The notes: a model not told the origin generated them from the letters alone. Numbered from the stretch's first letter, positions 39,254 through 48,929 are shown. The stretch: DNA of 64,000 bases from Methylobacterium sp. J-030 (GCF_022829545.1 NZ_JAKSYM010000280.1:1-64000), one strand, 5' to 3'. Program-made: numbers and translations.

Positions 39254-39991
39254 TTAGAACCGATAGTTCACCCCGGCCCTGACCAGAGCGAAGCCGGAAT
39301 CCTGTTTGCCGGCACCATAATACGCGGGGACACTGGCGCTGTAGTCAGTCGTCCCCGTGAAGCCGCGGCCGAGATGGAGGTACAGGGCTTCCACCTTGGC
39401 CGACAGCTTCTCGGTGAAGGCGTACTCGATGCCGCCACCCGCGGCATAGCCGGTCCGGTCGGTCCCGGGCAGCGTGTAGGGGTAGGAGGCCGCATAGGTC
39501 GAGCGGGAGCCACCGCCATACGCGAAGCCGCCGGTCCCGTAGATCAGCACGCGGTCGAAGGCGTAGCCGAGACGGCCTCGGACCGTCCCGAAATAGTCGA
39601 GGCTCGGACGGACGCTGTAATAGGGCGTCGTCCCGAGATAGGCGGCGTCCGCCTTGGCGAAGGCCGTGCCCTGGATGTCGGTCTCGACGCCGATCACGAA
39701 GCCGGAGCCGGGCGTGAACTGATAGGTGTAGCCGATCTGGCCACCGCCCGCGAAGCCGCCGGACCGGCTGCCGCCGGTGACGGTGCCGTAGGTCGGGTCG
39801 GTGAAGCCGCCGCTGCCCGTGCCGAAGGCGTAGCCGGCGTTCACACCGGCATAGAAGCCCGTCCACGTGAAGGCTGGCGGCAGCGGGAGCGGCGGGGGCG
39901 GCGCGCGGCGGGGCAGATCCGCGGCCTGGGCGCCGAGCGCGACGCAGCCGGCCGCGGCGCCGAGGAGCGCGGCACGAAACGATGTCGTCAT
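39254..39991 (-). CDS. Outer-membrane beta-barrel protein (Omp25/Omp31 type)
   Basis: The 245-aa product has a signal peptide (about 1-23, GAQAAD), a Pro-rich linker (PRRAPPPPLPLPP), then WTGFYAGVNAGYAFG, the typical first strand, alternating hydrophobic strands and a terminal aromatic (AGVNYRF), the outer-membrane assembly signal. Alphaproteobacterial Omp25/31 proteins are abundant surface proteins of this size. The stop is followed by a 178-bp promoter region for the phospholipase A2-like gene. It has no obvious partner genes. Confidence 0.88.
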   Translation of the reverse strand: MTTSFRAALLGAAAGCVALGAQAADLPRRAPPPPLPLPPAFTWTGFYAGVNAGYAFGTGSGGFTDPTYGTVTGGSRSGGFAGGGQIGYTYQFTPGSGFVIGVETDIQGTAFAKADAAYLGTTPYYSVRPSLDYFGTVRGRLGYAFDRVLIYGTGGFAYGGGSRSTYAASYPYTLPGTDRTGYAAGGGIEYAFTEKLSAKVEALYLHLGRGFTGTTDYSASVPAYYGAGKQDSGFALVRAGVNYRF

Positions 39992-40028
39992 GGGAGTCTC
40001 GCGTGTGGGGCGGCTCGAAGCCGCGGGG

Positions 40029-40163
40029 TCAGAGGGCCAGGAGCAGCAGGCCGACCACGGTCACCGAGAGGATCAGGCAGAGCGCGAGATCGAGGACGGG
40101 CGCTCCGCCGCAGATGGGTGGCGGCCGGACGTCGTCGCGGCCGGCCTCGGACAGGGCGATCAC
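40029..40163 (-). CDS. 44-aa small membrane protein, overlapping the upstream gene
   Basis: The GTG of this 44-codon frame overlaps the TGA of the upstream gene (GTGA at 40160-40163). The product has a short polar start and a hydrophobic helix (about 24-43, DLALCLILSVTVVGLLLLAL). A four-base stop-start overlap argues that it is translated by coupling, rather than being a chance frame. It is too short for domain assignment; a membrane subunit or regulator is plausible. Confidence 0.5.
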   Translation of the reverse strand: MIALSEAGRDDVRPPPICGGAPVLDLALCLILSVTVVGLLLLAL

Positions 40164-40486
40164 GACCGGACCTCCCCGCGCGCCATCATGTGCAGTGCCG
40201 TCCTGTCACGCTTCGAGACACGTGCGGGCGTGCCTGCCCGTTGTGGTGCCGCCGCCCCGTCTGAGGGGTTGACGGGAGCGGCGGCCTGCTTCGCCTTCGG
40301 TTCACTGACGCGATGGACCGTATCCGCGACAGCGATACCGAAGGCTGGCAGCGCAAGGGCGGCGAGGACGCACAGGATGCGCCCGAGCCGCGGCATGGGG
40401 TTGGCCGCGCGGGACCCGACGGCCAGTTCCTCGATCCTGAGGGGTGGCAACGCATCCCCGGCGTGAATGCGCGTGTCGGCCGTCAT
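40160..40486 (-). CDS. Small membrane-anchored protein upstream of the 44-aa gene
   Basis: From the ATG the product is 108 aa: a polar N-terminus, one hydrophobic helix (about 35-53, GRILCVLAALALPAFGIAV) and a basic, Pro/Ala/Lys-rich tail (about 57-108). The stop overlaps the next start codon by four bases. The gene is divergent from the DUF6502 gene with about 150 bp between. No family was recognised; the tail suggests periplasmic or peripheral binding, which is speculative. Confidence 0.5.
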   Translation of the reverse strand: MTADTRIHAGDALPPLRIEELAVGSRAANPMPRLGRILCVLAALALPAFGIAVADTVHRVSEPKAKQAAAPVNPSDGAAAPQRAGTPARVSKRDRTALHMMARGEVRS

Positions 40487-40636
40487 GCAAGATCTCCGCG
40501 GTCCGTGTGGGAAATTTGACCACGCCAGAAACTTACGTGTGCAAAAATCCCACGTCAACTCGGAAACCGTGTTTCCGGGTGTGCAGGCGCACGTTGTGGG
40601 ATTGTCTCCCACGCAACATGCGGTAACGATGGCCCC

Positions 40637-41482
40637 ATGTCCGAGACCGTCGACACACCGCGAGAGGGCGCAGCGCTGCACGCGCCGCTGGCACGGCTCC
40701 TGCGGCCGCTCGTGCGCCTGCTGGTGGCGCGCGGCATCACCTTTCCGGCTCTCAACGACCTTCTGCGCGAACTCTACGTGAACGTGGCCGAGTACGATTT
40801 CGCCCTATCCGGCAAGGAGCAGACCGACAGCCGCGTCTCCCTGCTCACCGGCATCCACCGCAAGGAGGTGCGGCGCCTGCGCGGGGCCGGCGCCCCCGTG
40901 AGCGCGGTGCCCGCCGTCGTGTCGCGCACGAGCCGGATCATCGCTCGCTGGATCGCCGACCCGGCCTTCACGGATCCGCAGGGCCATCCCCTGCCGCTGC
41001 CGCGGAATGCCGAGGATGACGCACCCTCCTTCGAGACCCTGGTCGCCGGGGTGACGCGCGACCTGCGCCCCCGGGCGGTCCTGGACGAGTGGCTCGACCG
41101 CGGCCTCGCCTTCACGGACGCGCAGGACCGGATCGTGCTGGCGGAAGCCGCCTACGTGCCCCGCGGCGACGGCGCCGAGGGGCCGCAGCTCTACTATTTC
41201 GGCCGCAACCTGCACGACCATATCGCGGCGGCCGTGGCCAATATCGTCGGCGACACGCCGCGGTTCCTCGAGCGGGCGGTCCACTATGACGGGCTCTCGA
41301 AGGAGCTCGCGGCCAAGCTCGAGGCGCGGGCCCGCGAGATCGCCATGGAGGCGCTGCAGCAGGCCAACCGGGAGGCGCACGCCGCCTGCCAGACCGATCC
41401 GGGCGGCGATCACCGCTGGAATTTCGGCCTGTACGTCTATGCGGAGGCCGGGCCGCCCGCGCGCTCCACGGACGGACGCTGA
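40637..41482 (+). CDS. DUF6502-family protein
   Basis: The 281-aa protein starts with a helical domain containing LLVARGITFPALNDLLRELY, resembling the DNA-binding-like N-terminus of DUF6502 proteins, and a middle block TGIHRKEVRRLR. No membrane helix is present. Its stop is 11 bp from the start of the DUF5666 gene, and such pairs are frequently adjacent in proteobacteria. A regulatory role with the partner is an inference; there is no catalytic motif to name. Confidence 0.75.
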   Translation: MSETVDTPREGAALHAPLARLLRPLVRLLVARGITFPALNDLLRELYVNVAEYDFALSGKEQTDSRVSLLTGIHRKEVRRLRGAGAPVSAVPAVVSRTSRIIARWIADPAFTDPQGHPLPLPRNAEDDAPSFETLVAGVTRDLRPRAVLDEWLDRGLAFTDAQDRIVLAEAAYVPRGDGAEGPQLYYFGRNLHDHIAAAVANIVGDTPRFLERAVHYDGLSKELAAKLEARAREIAMEALQQANREAHAACQTDPGGDHRWNFGLYVYAEAGPPARSTDGR

Positions 41483-41493
41483 GAGGCCGCCCG

Positions 41494-42795
41494 GTGCGAA
41501 CCCTGCCCAACCGCCGGTTCGTCCTGCGCCTCCTCGCGGGCGCCGCGACGCTGCTGCCGGCCCGAGTCCAGTCGCAGGAGGCGCCGCGCGATCAGGGCAT
41601 CGGCGGCACCGGCATGATGCGGACCGACGCGCCGCGCGATAACCCGCTCGGCGAGGGCGACCGCGGCATCGGCGGCACCGGGGTGATCGGCACGATCCGC
41701 CGCTTCGGCTCGATCGTCGTCAACGACCTGCGCATCGGCTATCCGCCGGAGGTGGAGGTGCGCATCGATGGCGCGGCTGCAAGTGCGGCCGACCTGAGGA
41801 TCGGGCACGTCGTCCATGTCGTCGCGCGGCCCGAGGGCGGAGGCCTCGCCACGCGCCGCATCGACGTGACCAGCGAGGTGGTGGGGCCCGTGGAGGCGGT
41901 CGCGCCGGGGCGGATGATCGTGCTCGGTCAGCGGGTCTCGACCGCGGGCCTCGGCGGGGACTGGAAGCCCGGCGCGCGGGTCGCGGTGAGCGGGCTGCGG
42001 CGGCCGGATGGGGTGATCGTGGCGAGCCTCATCGAGCCGCGGGCGGCCGGGCCGGACCGGGTCGCCGGGCCGGTCCGGCGCGGGGAGGACGGCACCTCGA
42101 TGATCGGGGGCCTGCGCGTGACCGGGGCCGACGCCCTGCCCCCGGGCAGGCGCGCCCTGGTGACGGGCTCGGCGGCGGACGGCGCCCTGCGCGCGACCAA
42201 CGCCGCCCAGATCGGCCTGCCGTTCCCGCCCGGGCTGAAGCAGGTCTCGATCGAGGCCTATATCGGCCGCGCGGGTGCGGGTCTCGATGTCGGCTCCGGC
42301 TACCGGGTCACCGGCCGGCCGGGGGCGAAGGTGCCGCGGCAGGGGAGTGTCCGCGCGGTGCTGACCGCCGGCATCGCCCGGGACGGCGACCTGACGGTGG
42401 AGCGGCTGCGGATCGAGAACCGCATCGCCCCCGAGCCGCCGCAGCGCGAAACCCCGGGCTTCGAGCGGGAGCGCGACCGCCTGGATCTGCGCAGCCTGCC
42501 CGACGAGCCGCCGGGGCGCCTCGGCGGGGAGCCTGGCGGGCGGGCGGGAGACATCGGCAGCTCCGGCGCCCCGCGGGGTTTCGGCATCGATACCCGGCCC
42601 GGGGGCGGGCCGATCTCCGGCACCGAGGGACGGGGCGGCTTCGGGGCGCCACGCGGGGGGCCGGGCGGGGGACCGGGCGGGCCACCGCCCGGCGGCCCCG
42701 GCGGGTTCGGCAGCCCCGCCGGGGGTCCGGGGGGCTTCGGCGGGCCCGGCGGCGGGTTCGGAGGACCGGGAGGGCCACCGGGGGGCCGTCGTTAG
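41494..42795 (+). CDS. Exported DUF5666-type protein with Gly/Pro-rich tail
   Basis: The GTG start gives 433 aa. A twin-arginine-like start (NRRFVLRLLAG) suggests export. A GIGGTG motif occurs twice near the N-terminus, then repeated beta-strand units of the DUF5666 type (VIGTIRRFGSIVVNDLRI, VGPVEAVAPGRMIVLGQRV). The last roughly 80 residues are almost entirely Gly, Pro, Phe and Arg (GGPGGGPGGP), predicted unstructured. It is the second gene of a pair with DUF6502. Function unknown. Confidence 0.72.
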   Translation: MRTLPNRRFVLRLLAGAATLLPARVQSQEAPRDQGIGGTGMMRTDAPRDNPLGEGDRGIGGTGVIGTIRRFGSIVVNDLRIGYPPEVEVRIDGAAASAADLRIGHVVHVVARPEGGGLATRRIDVTSEVVGPVEAVAPGRMIVLGQRVSTAGLGGDWKPGARVAVSGLRRPDGVIVASLIEPRAAGPDRVAGPVRRGEDGTSMIGGLRVTGADALPPGRRALVTGSAADGALRATNAAQIGLPFPPGLKQVSIEAYIGRAGAGLDVGSGYRVTGRPGAKVPRQGSVRAVLTAGIARDGDLTVERLRIENRIAPEPPQRETPGFERERDRLDLRSLPDEPPGRLGGEPGGRAGDIGSSGAPRGFGIDTRPGGGPISGTEGRGGFGAPRGGPGGGPGGPPPGGPGGFGSPAGGPGGFGGPGGGFGGPGGPPGGRR

Positions 42796-42864
42796 CGCGT
42801 TTCAGGTGCCGCAGTGCGGATCCTCCACGCACCCTCCCCCCTCTGCTGGGACGGGAGCGTCGCG

Positions 42865-42883
42865 GAACGGATCGCTTCCGTTC
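42865..42883. terminator. Possible hairpin between convergent genes
   Basis: A 7-bp stem GAACGGA (42865-42871) pairs with TCCGTTC (42877-42883) around a 5-nt loop, in the 124-bp gap between the DUF5666 and ada stop codons. There is no T-tract. The sequence to its left contains a C-tract and CTCTGCTGGGACGGGAG, perhaps a decayed member of the C/G-tract repeat family. Confidence 0.3.
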
Positions 42884-42919
42884 TCGAACCGGGTCCGGCC
42901 CCCGCGCAACGGATCGGCT

Positions 42920-43993
42920 TCAGCCCTTCGCCTCGCGCTGAAGCAGATCGCGCTTGCGCGCCACGCCCCAGCGATAGCCGGACAGCGCCCCGTCCGAGCG
43001 CACCACCCGGTGACAGGGGATCGCGACCGCGATCGGGTTCGCGCCGCAGGCCTGGGCCACCGCCCGCATCGCGGCGGGGAGCCCGATGGCCCGGGCGATC
43101 TCCCCGTAGCTCGCGGTCGAGCCCACCGGGATGCGCCGCAGCGCCTCCCAGACCCGCTGCTGGAAGGCGGTGCCGCGGATGTCCAGGGGCAGGTCGAGGC
43201 CGCATCCCGGCGCCTCCACGAGGCCGATGACCCGCGCCATCCAACCCTCGAAATCCGGATCGCCGCCCACGATCTCCGCCCCCGGAAACCGGTCCTGGAG
43301 ATCCTGCAGGAGCGGCTCGGGCGTGTCGCCAAGCAGGATCGCGCAGATGCCCTGATCGGTCGCCGCGACCAGGATCGCGCCCAGGGAGCAGGCGCCGATC
43401 CCGAACCGGATGCGCATCCCCGCCCCGCCCTTCCGGTAGAGGGACGGCGCCATGCCGAGGCGCGGGGCGCCCTCGGCATAAAATCGGCTCGCCGCGCCGT
43501 AGCCGGCCTCGTACAGCGCCGCGGTGACCGAGCCTGCCCCCGGCAGCCGGGCGGCGATCCCGGCGGCCCGGCGGGCGGCGGCGTAGGCCCGCGGCGTTAC
43601 GCCGGTGGCCGCCTTGAACACCCGGTGGAAGTGATAGGCGCTCATCCCCGCGGCCCGGGCGAGTTCGGCGAGCGACGGTTCGGTCTCCGCCGACTCGATC
43701 AGCCGGCAGGCCCGGGCGACCGCCTCGGCCCGGCGCTCGGCGAGGCCCGGCGCATCGGGGCGGCAGCGCCGGCAGGGGCGGAAGCCGGCGGCCTCGGCCT
43801 CGGCGCAGGTCCGGTGGAAGCTCACGTTCTCGGGCCGGGCGGTCCGCGACGGACAGCTCGGCCGGCAATACACGCCTGTGGTGCGGACTGCATACACGAA
43901 GGTACCGTCCGCCCGGGCGTCACGGACGGCGAGGGCCGCCCAGCGCTCGGCGTCGGGATCCGCCGCCGGATCGGGGCTCGGAACGAAGCGCAT
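42920..43993 (-). CDS. ada: Bifunctional Ada: methylated-DNA methyltransferase and AraC-type activator
   Basis: From the ATG giving MRFVPSPD (357 aa; two upstream in-frame ATGs add 7 or 15 residues). The zinc-cysteine domain has VYCRPSC (Cys43, Cys47) and CRRC (about 74-77); Cys43 corresponds to the residue that takes methyl groups from phosphotriesters. An AraC-type DNA-binding domain follows (about 90-180, MSAYHFHRVFKAATGVTP), then the O6-methylguanine methyltransferase with PCHRVV, nucleophile Cys327. All functional residues appear intact. It controls and performs the adaptive response to alkylation damage. Confidence 0.92.
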   Translation of the reverse strand: MRFVPSPDPAADPDAERWAALAVRDARADGTFVYAVRTTGVYCRPSCPSRTARPENVSFHRTCAEAEAAGFRPCRRCRPDAPGLAERRAEAVARACRLIESAETEPSLAELARAAGMSAYHFHRVFKAATGVTPRAYAAARRAAGIAARLPGAGSVTAALYEAGYGAASRFYAEGAPRLGMAPSLYRKGGAGMRIRFGIGACSLGAILVAATDQGICAILLGDTPEPLLQDLQDRFPGAEIVGGDPDFEGWMARVIGLVEAPGCGLDLPLDIRGTAFQQRVWEALRRIPVGSTASYGEIARAIGLPAAMRAVAQACGANPIAVAIPCHRVVRSDGALSGYRWGVARKRDLLQREAKG

Positions 43994-44303
43994 GGCGACG
44001 GCACTCTGAGGCATGGTGGAGGCGGTGTGGAGGGGCATGACGGGCACGACCGGGCTCGAAGGACGATACCCCATCCTGGCCGCCGGCCGCAGGGCCGGCA
44101 TCCCGCCCCTTGCTGCCGAACTCACCGCGGCATCGTCTAAGATCCGGCACGACACTGTAAAGCCGGCGGCGCGGCCCGGGCGACCGCCGCACGCGGGTGA
44201 CCGTGGCGCGGAGGACGAAATATAGCCCGCGTGCATCATCTTTCGGACGGTATTGAGCGTATGACAGGGCACCGTAGCGCTGCGGTGTCGAGGGAGCCGG
44301 CCT

Positions 44304-44921
44304 TTGAAGGCGTTGATCGGAAAACTACACGGCGATCTGATCTTCGACCGGCGGACGCGCGTCCTGGCCGAAGCCCTGGCCGGCCTGCTGCCCCGTGACG
44401 CGACCGTCCTCGACGTCGGATGCGGTGACGGAACCATCGCGGGGCTCTGCCGCGCGATCCGCCCCGATATTCACATCGAGGGTATCGACGTCCTGGTGCG
44501 GGCGAACACGATCATCCCGGTGCGCCCGTTCGACGGAACGACCTTGCCGTTCCCGGATCGATCGTGGGATGTCGTCACCTTCATCGACGTCCTGCATCAC
44601 ACCGAGGACCCGAGTCAGCTCCTCCGGGAGGCCGCCCGCGTCGCCCGACAGGCTGTGATCATCAAGGACCATCGTTCGGAGAACAGGTTCGACCACCTGA
44701 CGCTCGCGCTGATGGACTGGATCGGCAACGCCCCCCATGGCGTCGCCCTGCCCTACAACTACCAATCCTCGAAGCAGTGGAGCACCTTGTTCGACGACGC
44801 CCGCTTATCGGTCGACACGGCGAGCACGGATGTTCCGCTCTACGTGTTCCCGCTCAATATGGTTTTTGGACGGAAGCTTCACGTCCTCACACGTCTTCGG
44901 CCTGATGGCGCCGGCGCATAG
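44304..44921 (+). CDS. Class I SAM-dependent methyltransferase
   Basis: A TTG start preceded by AGGGAG gives 205 aa. The SAM-binding motif I is VLDVGCGDG (about 36-44), followed by the acidic IEGIDV and FPDRSWDVVTFIDVLHHTED typical of Methyltransf_11 proteins. It is convergent with the neighbouring membrane protein gene (15-bp gap) and divergent from ada. The acceptor is unknown; proximity to the glycan-transfer genes suggests a sugar or lipid carrier. Confidence 0.8.
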   Translation: MKALIGKLHGDLIFDRRTRVLAEALAGLLPRDATVLDVGCGDGTIAGLCRAIRPDIHIEGIDVLVRANTIIPVRPFDGTTLPFPDRSWDVVTFIDVLHHTEDPSQLLREAARVARQAVIIKDHRSENRFDHLTLALMDWIGNAPHGVALPYNYQSSKQWSTLFDDARLSVDTASTDVPLYVFPLNMVFGRKLHVLTRLRPDGAGA

Positions 44922-44936
44922 CCGGGGCATCGGCGC

Positions 44937-46535
44937 TCAGCTTGATATCGGGTCCCGCACCTGAGCCCACCTGTTCCGCCAGAGCCGGGCGGCGATCAGG
45001 AAAGCCAGAAGGGGGATCAACCAGATCACGCGCGCTTGGTAGCGCGCGAAGATGCCGGACGCGGCGCCGCAGATCAGCGCGTTCAGGATCACGCCCATCG
45101 GTATGAGGACGACGGCCCCGGCGAGCGGGGGGAGCCGATCGGATCGGTTCCATCGTGCGCGCGCGAAGAGGCCGAAGCACCGCGTCTTGAGGACGGCCCA
45201 GACGATGAGGATCCATGCCAGCATCACGATCACGATGTGAAGCACCGCAACGAACAGGGGATTGGCTCTCACCTCACAGGTGTCCGGTGCCGCTTCGCAC
45301 GATTTCATGTCGGGGATGATCCGCAGGATGGCCGTTCGATGCCACCACGGAAACTGCAGGAAGCGCGCCGGCGACTTCATGGGCTCCCAGACATAGAAGG
45401 TCATGAGCTGCTGCAGCCCATTGTGCAGAATGCCCGTGAGAACGGCGGCGGGATCACGCGCAACAACGGCGCGTACGAACGCCGCCTCCTCGTTTCTCAA
45501 GCTGTCCCTGACCGCGTAGTCCGAGACGGAAAACACGCCCTTCGCAGGATCCTCCGACCAGAGGATCTCATCTTCGCTGGCGAAGGGTCGATCGGCGAAC
45601 CGGCACAGGGTCGGGCTGGCGCCGTTCGGACAGATGGCCGCCAGATAGGCGCGGCCCGGCCCATCGGCGAGGAGGCGGGCCATGAGGAAGGGGGGCGTGC
45701 GCTGCGCGACGCCGGCATCCGCCTGGTAGAGCGCGCCGAACGCCCAGGTCATGGACAGAGCCACCAGGATCGACAGGGCGAGCCCTCCCGCGCGGATCGC
45801 GATGACCGTTCGTGGCGTCCTGCACGCGGCCAAGATCGCGAGCGCGAGGGTCGATAGGGCGACGGCGAGCGCGACGTTGGCGGCATGAAACGTCAGGCTG
45901 GCCACGAGCAGCCCCCACAGCATGACGCGCTCCGCGACGGGAAACCGCTCCGGGCAGAAGGCGAGGATGGTCACCGCGATGATCAGCAGGCCCGCGTAGA
46001 GGTCCGGCATCGCGAAGGCTGCGAAGAACGGCAGGCTCGTGCCGAGGCCGAGCGTCAAGATCACGCTCTGATAGAAGACGGGTAGAGCCGCCGGCAGCAA
46101 CCCGCGGATCAGGACGCCGATCGACCACGCCGCCAGGAGTGCCTGGCCCGCGGCGAGCAGCCACAACGTTCCGAAACGGACCGCGAGGACGAGGACAAGT
46201 CCGTAAAACGGCGATCGACCGCCCGCGACCGTCGCCGGTGTCCTGTCGCGCATCGCGCGCGAATCCGGCATGACCGAGGTCGGATCGGTCAGGCGGTTCT
46301 CGTCGAGGTCCGGCTGCGCGATGCCCAGCCGCCAGGCAAGATATTCGCCTTGCGAATAATACCAGGCCGTATCGGTGAAGACCGATGGCCGCCCATTGGC
46401 TGCCGCGACGGCAAACAGGATCGCACCGGCGAGGAGGATGTGCATCCACCAGGCTCTGCGATCGCCCTGAGCCGTGGCATTGCTCGCAACCTGACGGCCT
46501 CGCGCGACGGCACCCGGAGATGCGGCTGTCATCAT
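44937..46535 (-). CDS. Multi-pass membrane protein, glycosyltransferase-like
   Basis: The ATG (GGAGGAC upstream, 8 nt) gives 532 aa with about ten hydrophobic segments and a soluble extracytoplasmic region (about 310-430) containing CPNGASP and CRF. The early loop has an FTDTAWYYSQGEYLA acidic motif reminiscent of GT-C-type enzymes, which carry a catalytic Asp in the first periplasmic loop. It is transcribed downstream of the GT2 gene (157-bp gap). The function of a sugar transferase or flippase is inferred from context; no defined family was recognised. Confidence 0.6.
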   Translation of the reverse strand: MMTAASPGAVARGRQVASNATAQGDRRAWWMHILLAGAILFAVAAANGRPSVFTDTAWYYSQGEYLAWRLGIAQPDLDENRLTDPTSVMPDSRAMRDRTPATVAGGRSPFYGLVLVLAVRFGTLWLLAAGQALLAAWSIGVLIRGLLPAALPVFYQSVILTLGLGTSLPFFAAFAMPDLYAGLLIIAVTILAFCPERFPVAERVMLWGLLVASLTFHAANVALAVALSTLALAILAACRTPRTVIAIRAGGLALSILVALSMTWAFGALYQADAGVAQRTPPFLMARLLADGPGRAYLAAICPNGASPTLCRFADRPFASEDEILWSEDPAKGVFSVSDYAVRDSLRNEEAAFVRAVVARDPAAVLTGILHNGLQQLMTFYVWEPMKSPARFLQFPWWHRTAILRIIPDMKSCEAAPDTCEVRANPLFVAVLHIVIVMLAWILIVWAVLKTRCFGLFARARWNRSDRLPPLAGAVVLIPMGVILNALICGAASGIFARYQARVIWLIPLLAFLIAARLWRNRWAQVRDPISS

Positions 46536-46692
46536 GATCGTGTCCTCCGGCGCGGAGCGCCGCGACACCCGCCGGGAGCCGCGCCCGATCGCAGGGTGAT
46601 CCGGACCATCGCCGAGGCCTCGCCCTGACGCGCGGCCTTGCGCCGAACCATTTTCGGGCTCGGCAGAAGGCGCTCCTGGCAAGGCGCCCGTG

Positions 46693-47955
46693 TCACGCCG
46701 CCGACTTGTGGGGTTCGCGAGCCGCGGCCTCCATCTCCGGGGCTTTGACCTGAAGGAATTCAGCCTCGTTGCCGCCGATCACGGCCAGCAGGAAGCCGCC
46801 GAGCGCGTTCTGAGCACCGACCACCAGGAGCGTCGTTCCGGCCACCGCGGGCAGGACGCTGCCGATCGGCCCGTAGCTGTGCCGGGACCAGTACCAGATC
46901 ACCAGCGCAAGGATGGTCAAGCCGGCCATGCCGGTGATGAGGCCGGCCGCCAGCATCGTTTCCAGGGAAACCCAGGACGTCCACCGCATGGGACGCCGAC
47001 GCGGACGACGGTAACCTTCACGGACACCGTAGAGGTGCGTGGCCGCGGCGAACAGGCTCAGGTTGTGGGCCAGCCCCAGCATCGCACCGGCCAGGATCAC
47101 CCAGTAATTGCCGAGAACGAACGTCCGCTCCGCACCCAGGGCCAGGGCGACCGCCGCCAGCAGCAGGATGGCAAGACCGCAGCTCGCCAGCAGGGCGGCG
47201 GGCGCAGCGAAGATCCCGGTCGGGCTCAGCATCAGCAGATACCGCAGGTGACGCCAGCCGTCCCGCCACGGGCGAAGGTGCGAACCGCGGCCGCGACGAT
47301 CGCGCGACAGGGTCGCCGGACGCTGGGTGATGCGCTCGCCCTTCAGCGCCGCCTTGATCACCATCTCGCTGGCGAACTCCATGCCGCTGCCGCGCAGGTT
47401 CAACCGGCGGTGGCAGCCCTTCGTCAGGGCGCGCAGGCCGCAATGCGCATCCTCGATGCCGGCGCGGAACAGCAGGTTCAGGATGCCCGTCAGCACGGGA
47501 TTGCCGATGTAGCGGTTCTTCCACGGCATGGCACCGGCCGCGATGCCCCCCTGAAAGCGCGACCCCATGCAGAGATCCGCACCGGAGCGCAGGGCACTCA
47601 CCATGGCGACCGCGTCGCGAAAATCGTACGATCCGTCCGCATCGCCCATGACGAGGTAGCGGCCTCGAGCCGCCCGGAATCCGCCGTTCAGCGCCGCCCC
47701 GTAGCCACGCTGGGAAACCACGACCACGCGGGCGCCGGCAGCGGACGCGACCGTGCGGCTCTCATCGAGGCTGCCGTTGTCGGCGACGATGATCTCACCC
47801 TTCAGGGCCTGCGTCTCGCTGAGCTGATCCAGGGCGGCGCGCGCCGTCGCCAGGGCGGCCGGCAGGGCCCGTTCTTCGTTGAGGCACGGAATGACGATCG
47901 AAACGTCGATCGGGCTCGCGCTTCCGGCGCTTGAAGTCCAGTCGTCCCGACTCAT
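46693..47955 (-). CDS. Family-2 glycosyltransferase with C-terminal membrane domain
   Basis: The 420-aa protein has a GT2 domain (about 15-230): SIVIPCLNEE, EIIVADNGSLDES, GYGAALNGGF, and the metal-binding DADGSYD (about 105). Four to five helices follow (about 245-405). The layout is that of the polyprenyl-phosphate sugar transferases (DPM1/GtrB type), which charge a lipid carrier with a sugar. It probably works with the downstream membrane protein on a surface glycan. The sugar is not predictable. Confidence 0.85.
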   Translation of the reverse strand: MSRDDWTSSAGSASPIDVSIVIPCLNEERALPAALATARAALDQLSETQALKGEIIVADNGSLDESRTVASAAGARVVVVSQRGYGAALNGGFRAARGRYLVMGDADGSYDFRDAVAMVSALRSGADLCMGSRFQGGIAAGAMPWKNRYIGNPVLTGILNLLFRAGIEDAHCGLRALTKGCHRRLNLRGSGMEFASEMVIKAALKGERITQRPATLSRDRRGRGSHLRPWRDGWRHLRYLLMLSPTGIFAAPAALLASCGLAILLLAAVALALGAERTFVLGNYWVILAGAMLGLAHNLSLFAAATHLYGVREGYRRPRRRPMRWTSWVSLETMLAAGLITGMAGLTILALVIWYWSRHSYGPIGSVLPAVAGTTLLVVGAQNALGGFLLAVIGGNEAEFLQVKAPEMEAAAREPHKSAA

Positions 47956-48182
47956 GGAAACCGTCCGAGCTGCTCATCGGACACGCTACGGAACGAGAAC
48001 CTGCGGTTTGGTTAACCAAAACCGGTATCGGCCGACGTTTGATCGGAAGCCCGTGAGATCTGAGGGCGTTTATCGTGAACGAACGGCACGGGCCGACCAT
48101 GCCGGCCGCAGTCGCGAACCTGCTCCCGGACAAGGACGGCCCCGGCCTGCCCCCGTGGGGAACCGCCCGCCCGGAACCCGGC

Positions 48183-48929
48183 TCAGGCCTGAAGCTTGGC
48201 CATCAGCGCATCCGACAGGGCGAAGTTCACGTAGACGTTCTGGACGTCGTCCTGATCCTCGATCACCTCGACGAGGCGGATCAGCTTCTCGCCGGTCTCG
48301 TCGTCGACGTCGATCGTGTTCTGCGCCTTCCAGATCAGGCCGGTGCGGCTCGGTTCGCCGAAGCGGCCTTCGAGGGCCCTGGCGACCTCGCCGTAGGAAT
48401 CCTGGGCGCAGATCACCTCATGCCCGTCCTCGCCCGAGTTCACGTCGTCGGCGCCGGCCTCGATAGCAGCCTCCAGCATCGTGTCGGCGTCGGCCACGGA
48501 GGCCGGGAAGGCAATCACGCCGACCCGGTCGAACATGAACGCCACGGCACCGGTCTCGGCGAGGCTGCCGCCCGATTTGGTGAAGGCCGAGCGCACGTCG
48601 GAGGCGGTGCGGTTGCGATTGTCGGTCTGGGCCTCGACGATGAGCGCGGCGCCGCCGGGCCCGTAGCCCTCGTAGCGGATGTCCTCGTAGTTCTCGCCGT
48701 CCGCGCCGGCAGCCTTCTTGATGGCGCGCTCGATGTTGTCCTTGGGCATGTTTTCCGCGCGCGCCGCGATGACGGCGGCGCGCAGGCGGGCGTTCATCGC
48801 CGGATCGGGCGTGCCGAGCTTGGCCGCCACGGTGATCTCCCGGGCGAGCTTGCCGAACACCTTCGAGCGGACCGCGTCCACCCGGCCCTTGCGGTGCATG
48901 ATGTTCTTGAACTGGGAATGGCCTGCCAT
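48183..48929 (-). CDS. yebC: YebC/PmpR-family DNA-binding or translation regulator
   Basis: The 248-aa protein starts [15 protein letters not shown] and contains [17 protein letters not shown] and [17 protein letters not shown], the family signature. The length is standard. YebC proteins have been described as transcriptional regulators and more recently as ribosome-associated factors in polyproline translation; sequence alone does not distinguish these. It is divergent from the SDR gene. Confidence 0.95.
   Translation of the reverse strand: MAGHSQFKNIMHRKGRVDAVRSKVFGKLAREITVAAKLGTPDPAMNARLRAAVIAARAENMPKDNIERAIKKAAGADGENYEDIRYEGYGPGGAALIVEAQTDNRNRTASDVRSAFTKSGGSLAETGAVAFMFDRVGVIAFPASVADADTMLEAAIEAGADDVNSGEDGHEVICAQDSYGEVARALEGRFGEPSRTGLIWKAQNTIDVDDETGEKLIRLVEVIEDQDDVQNVYVNFALSDALMAKLQA

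Noticed and set aside
42550..42795. Possible tandem DNA repeat
   Set aside because: The G/C repeats are the in-frame codons of the Gly/Pro-rich protein tail and have no fixed unit length.
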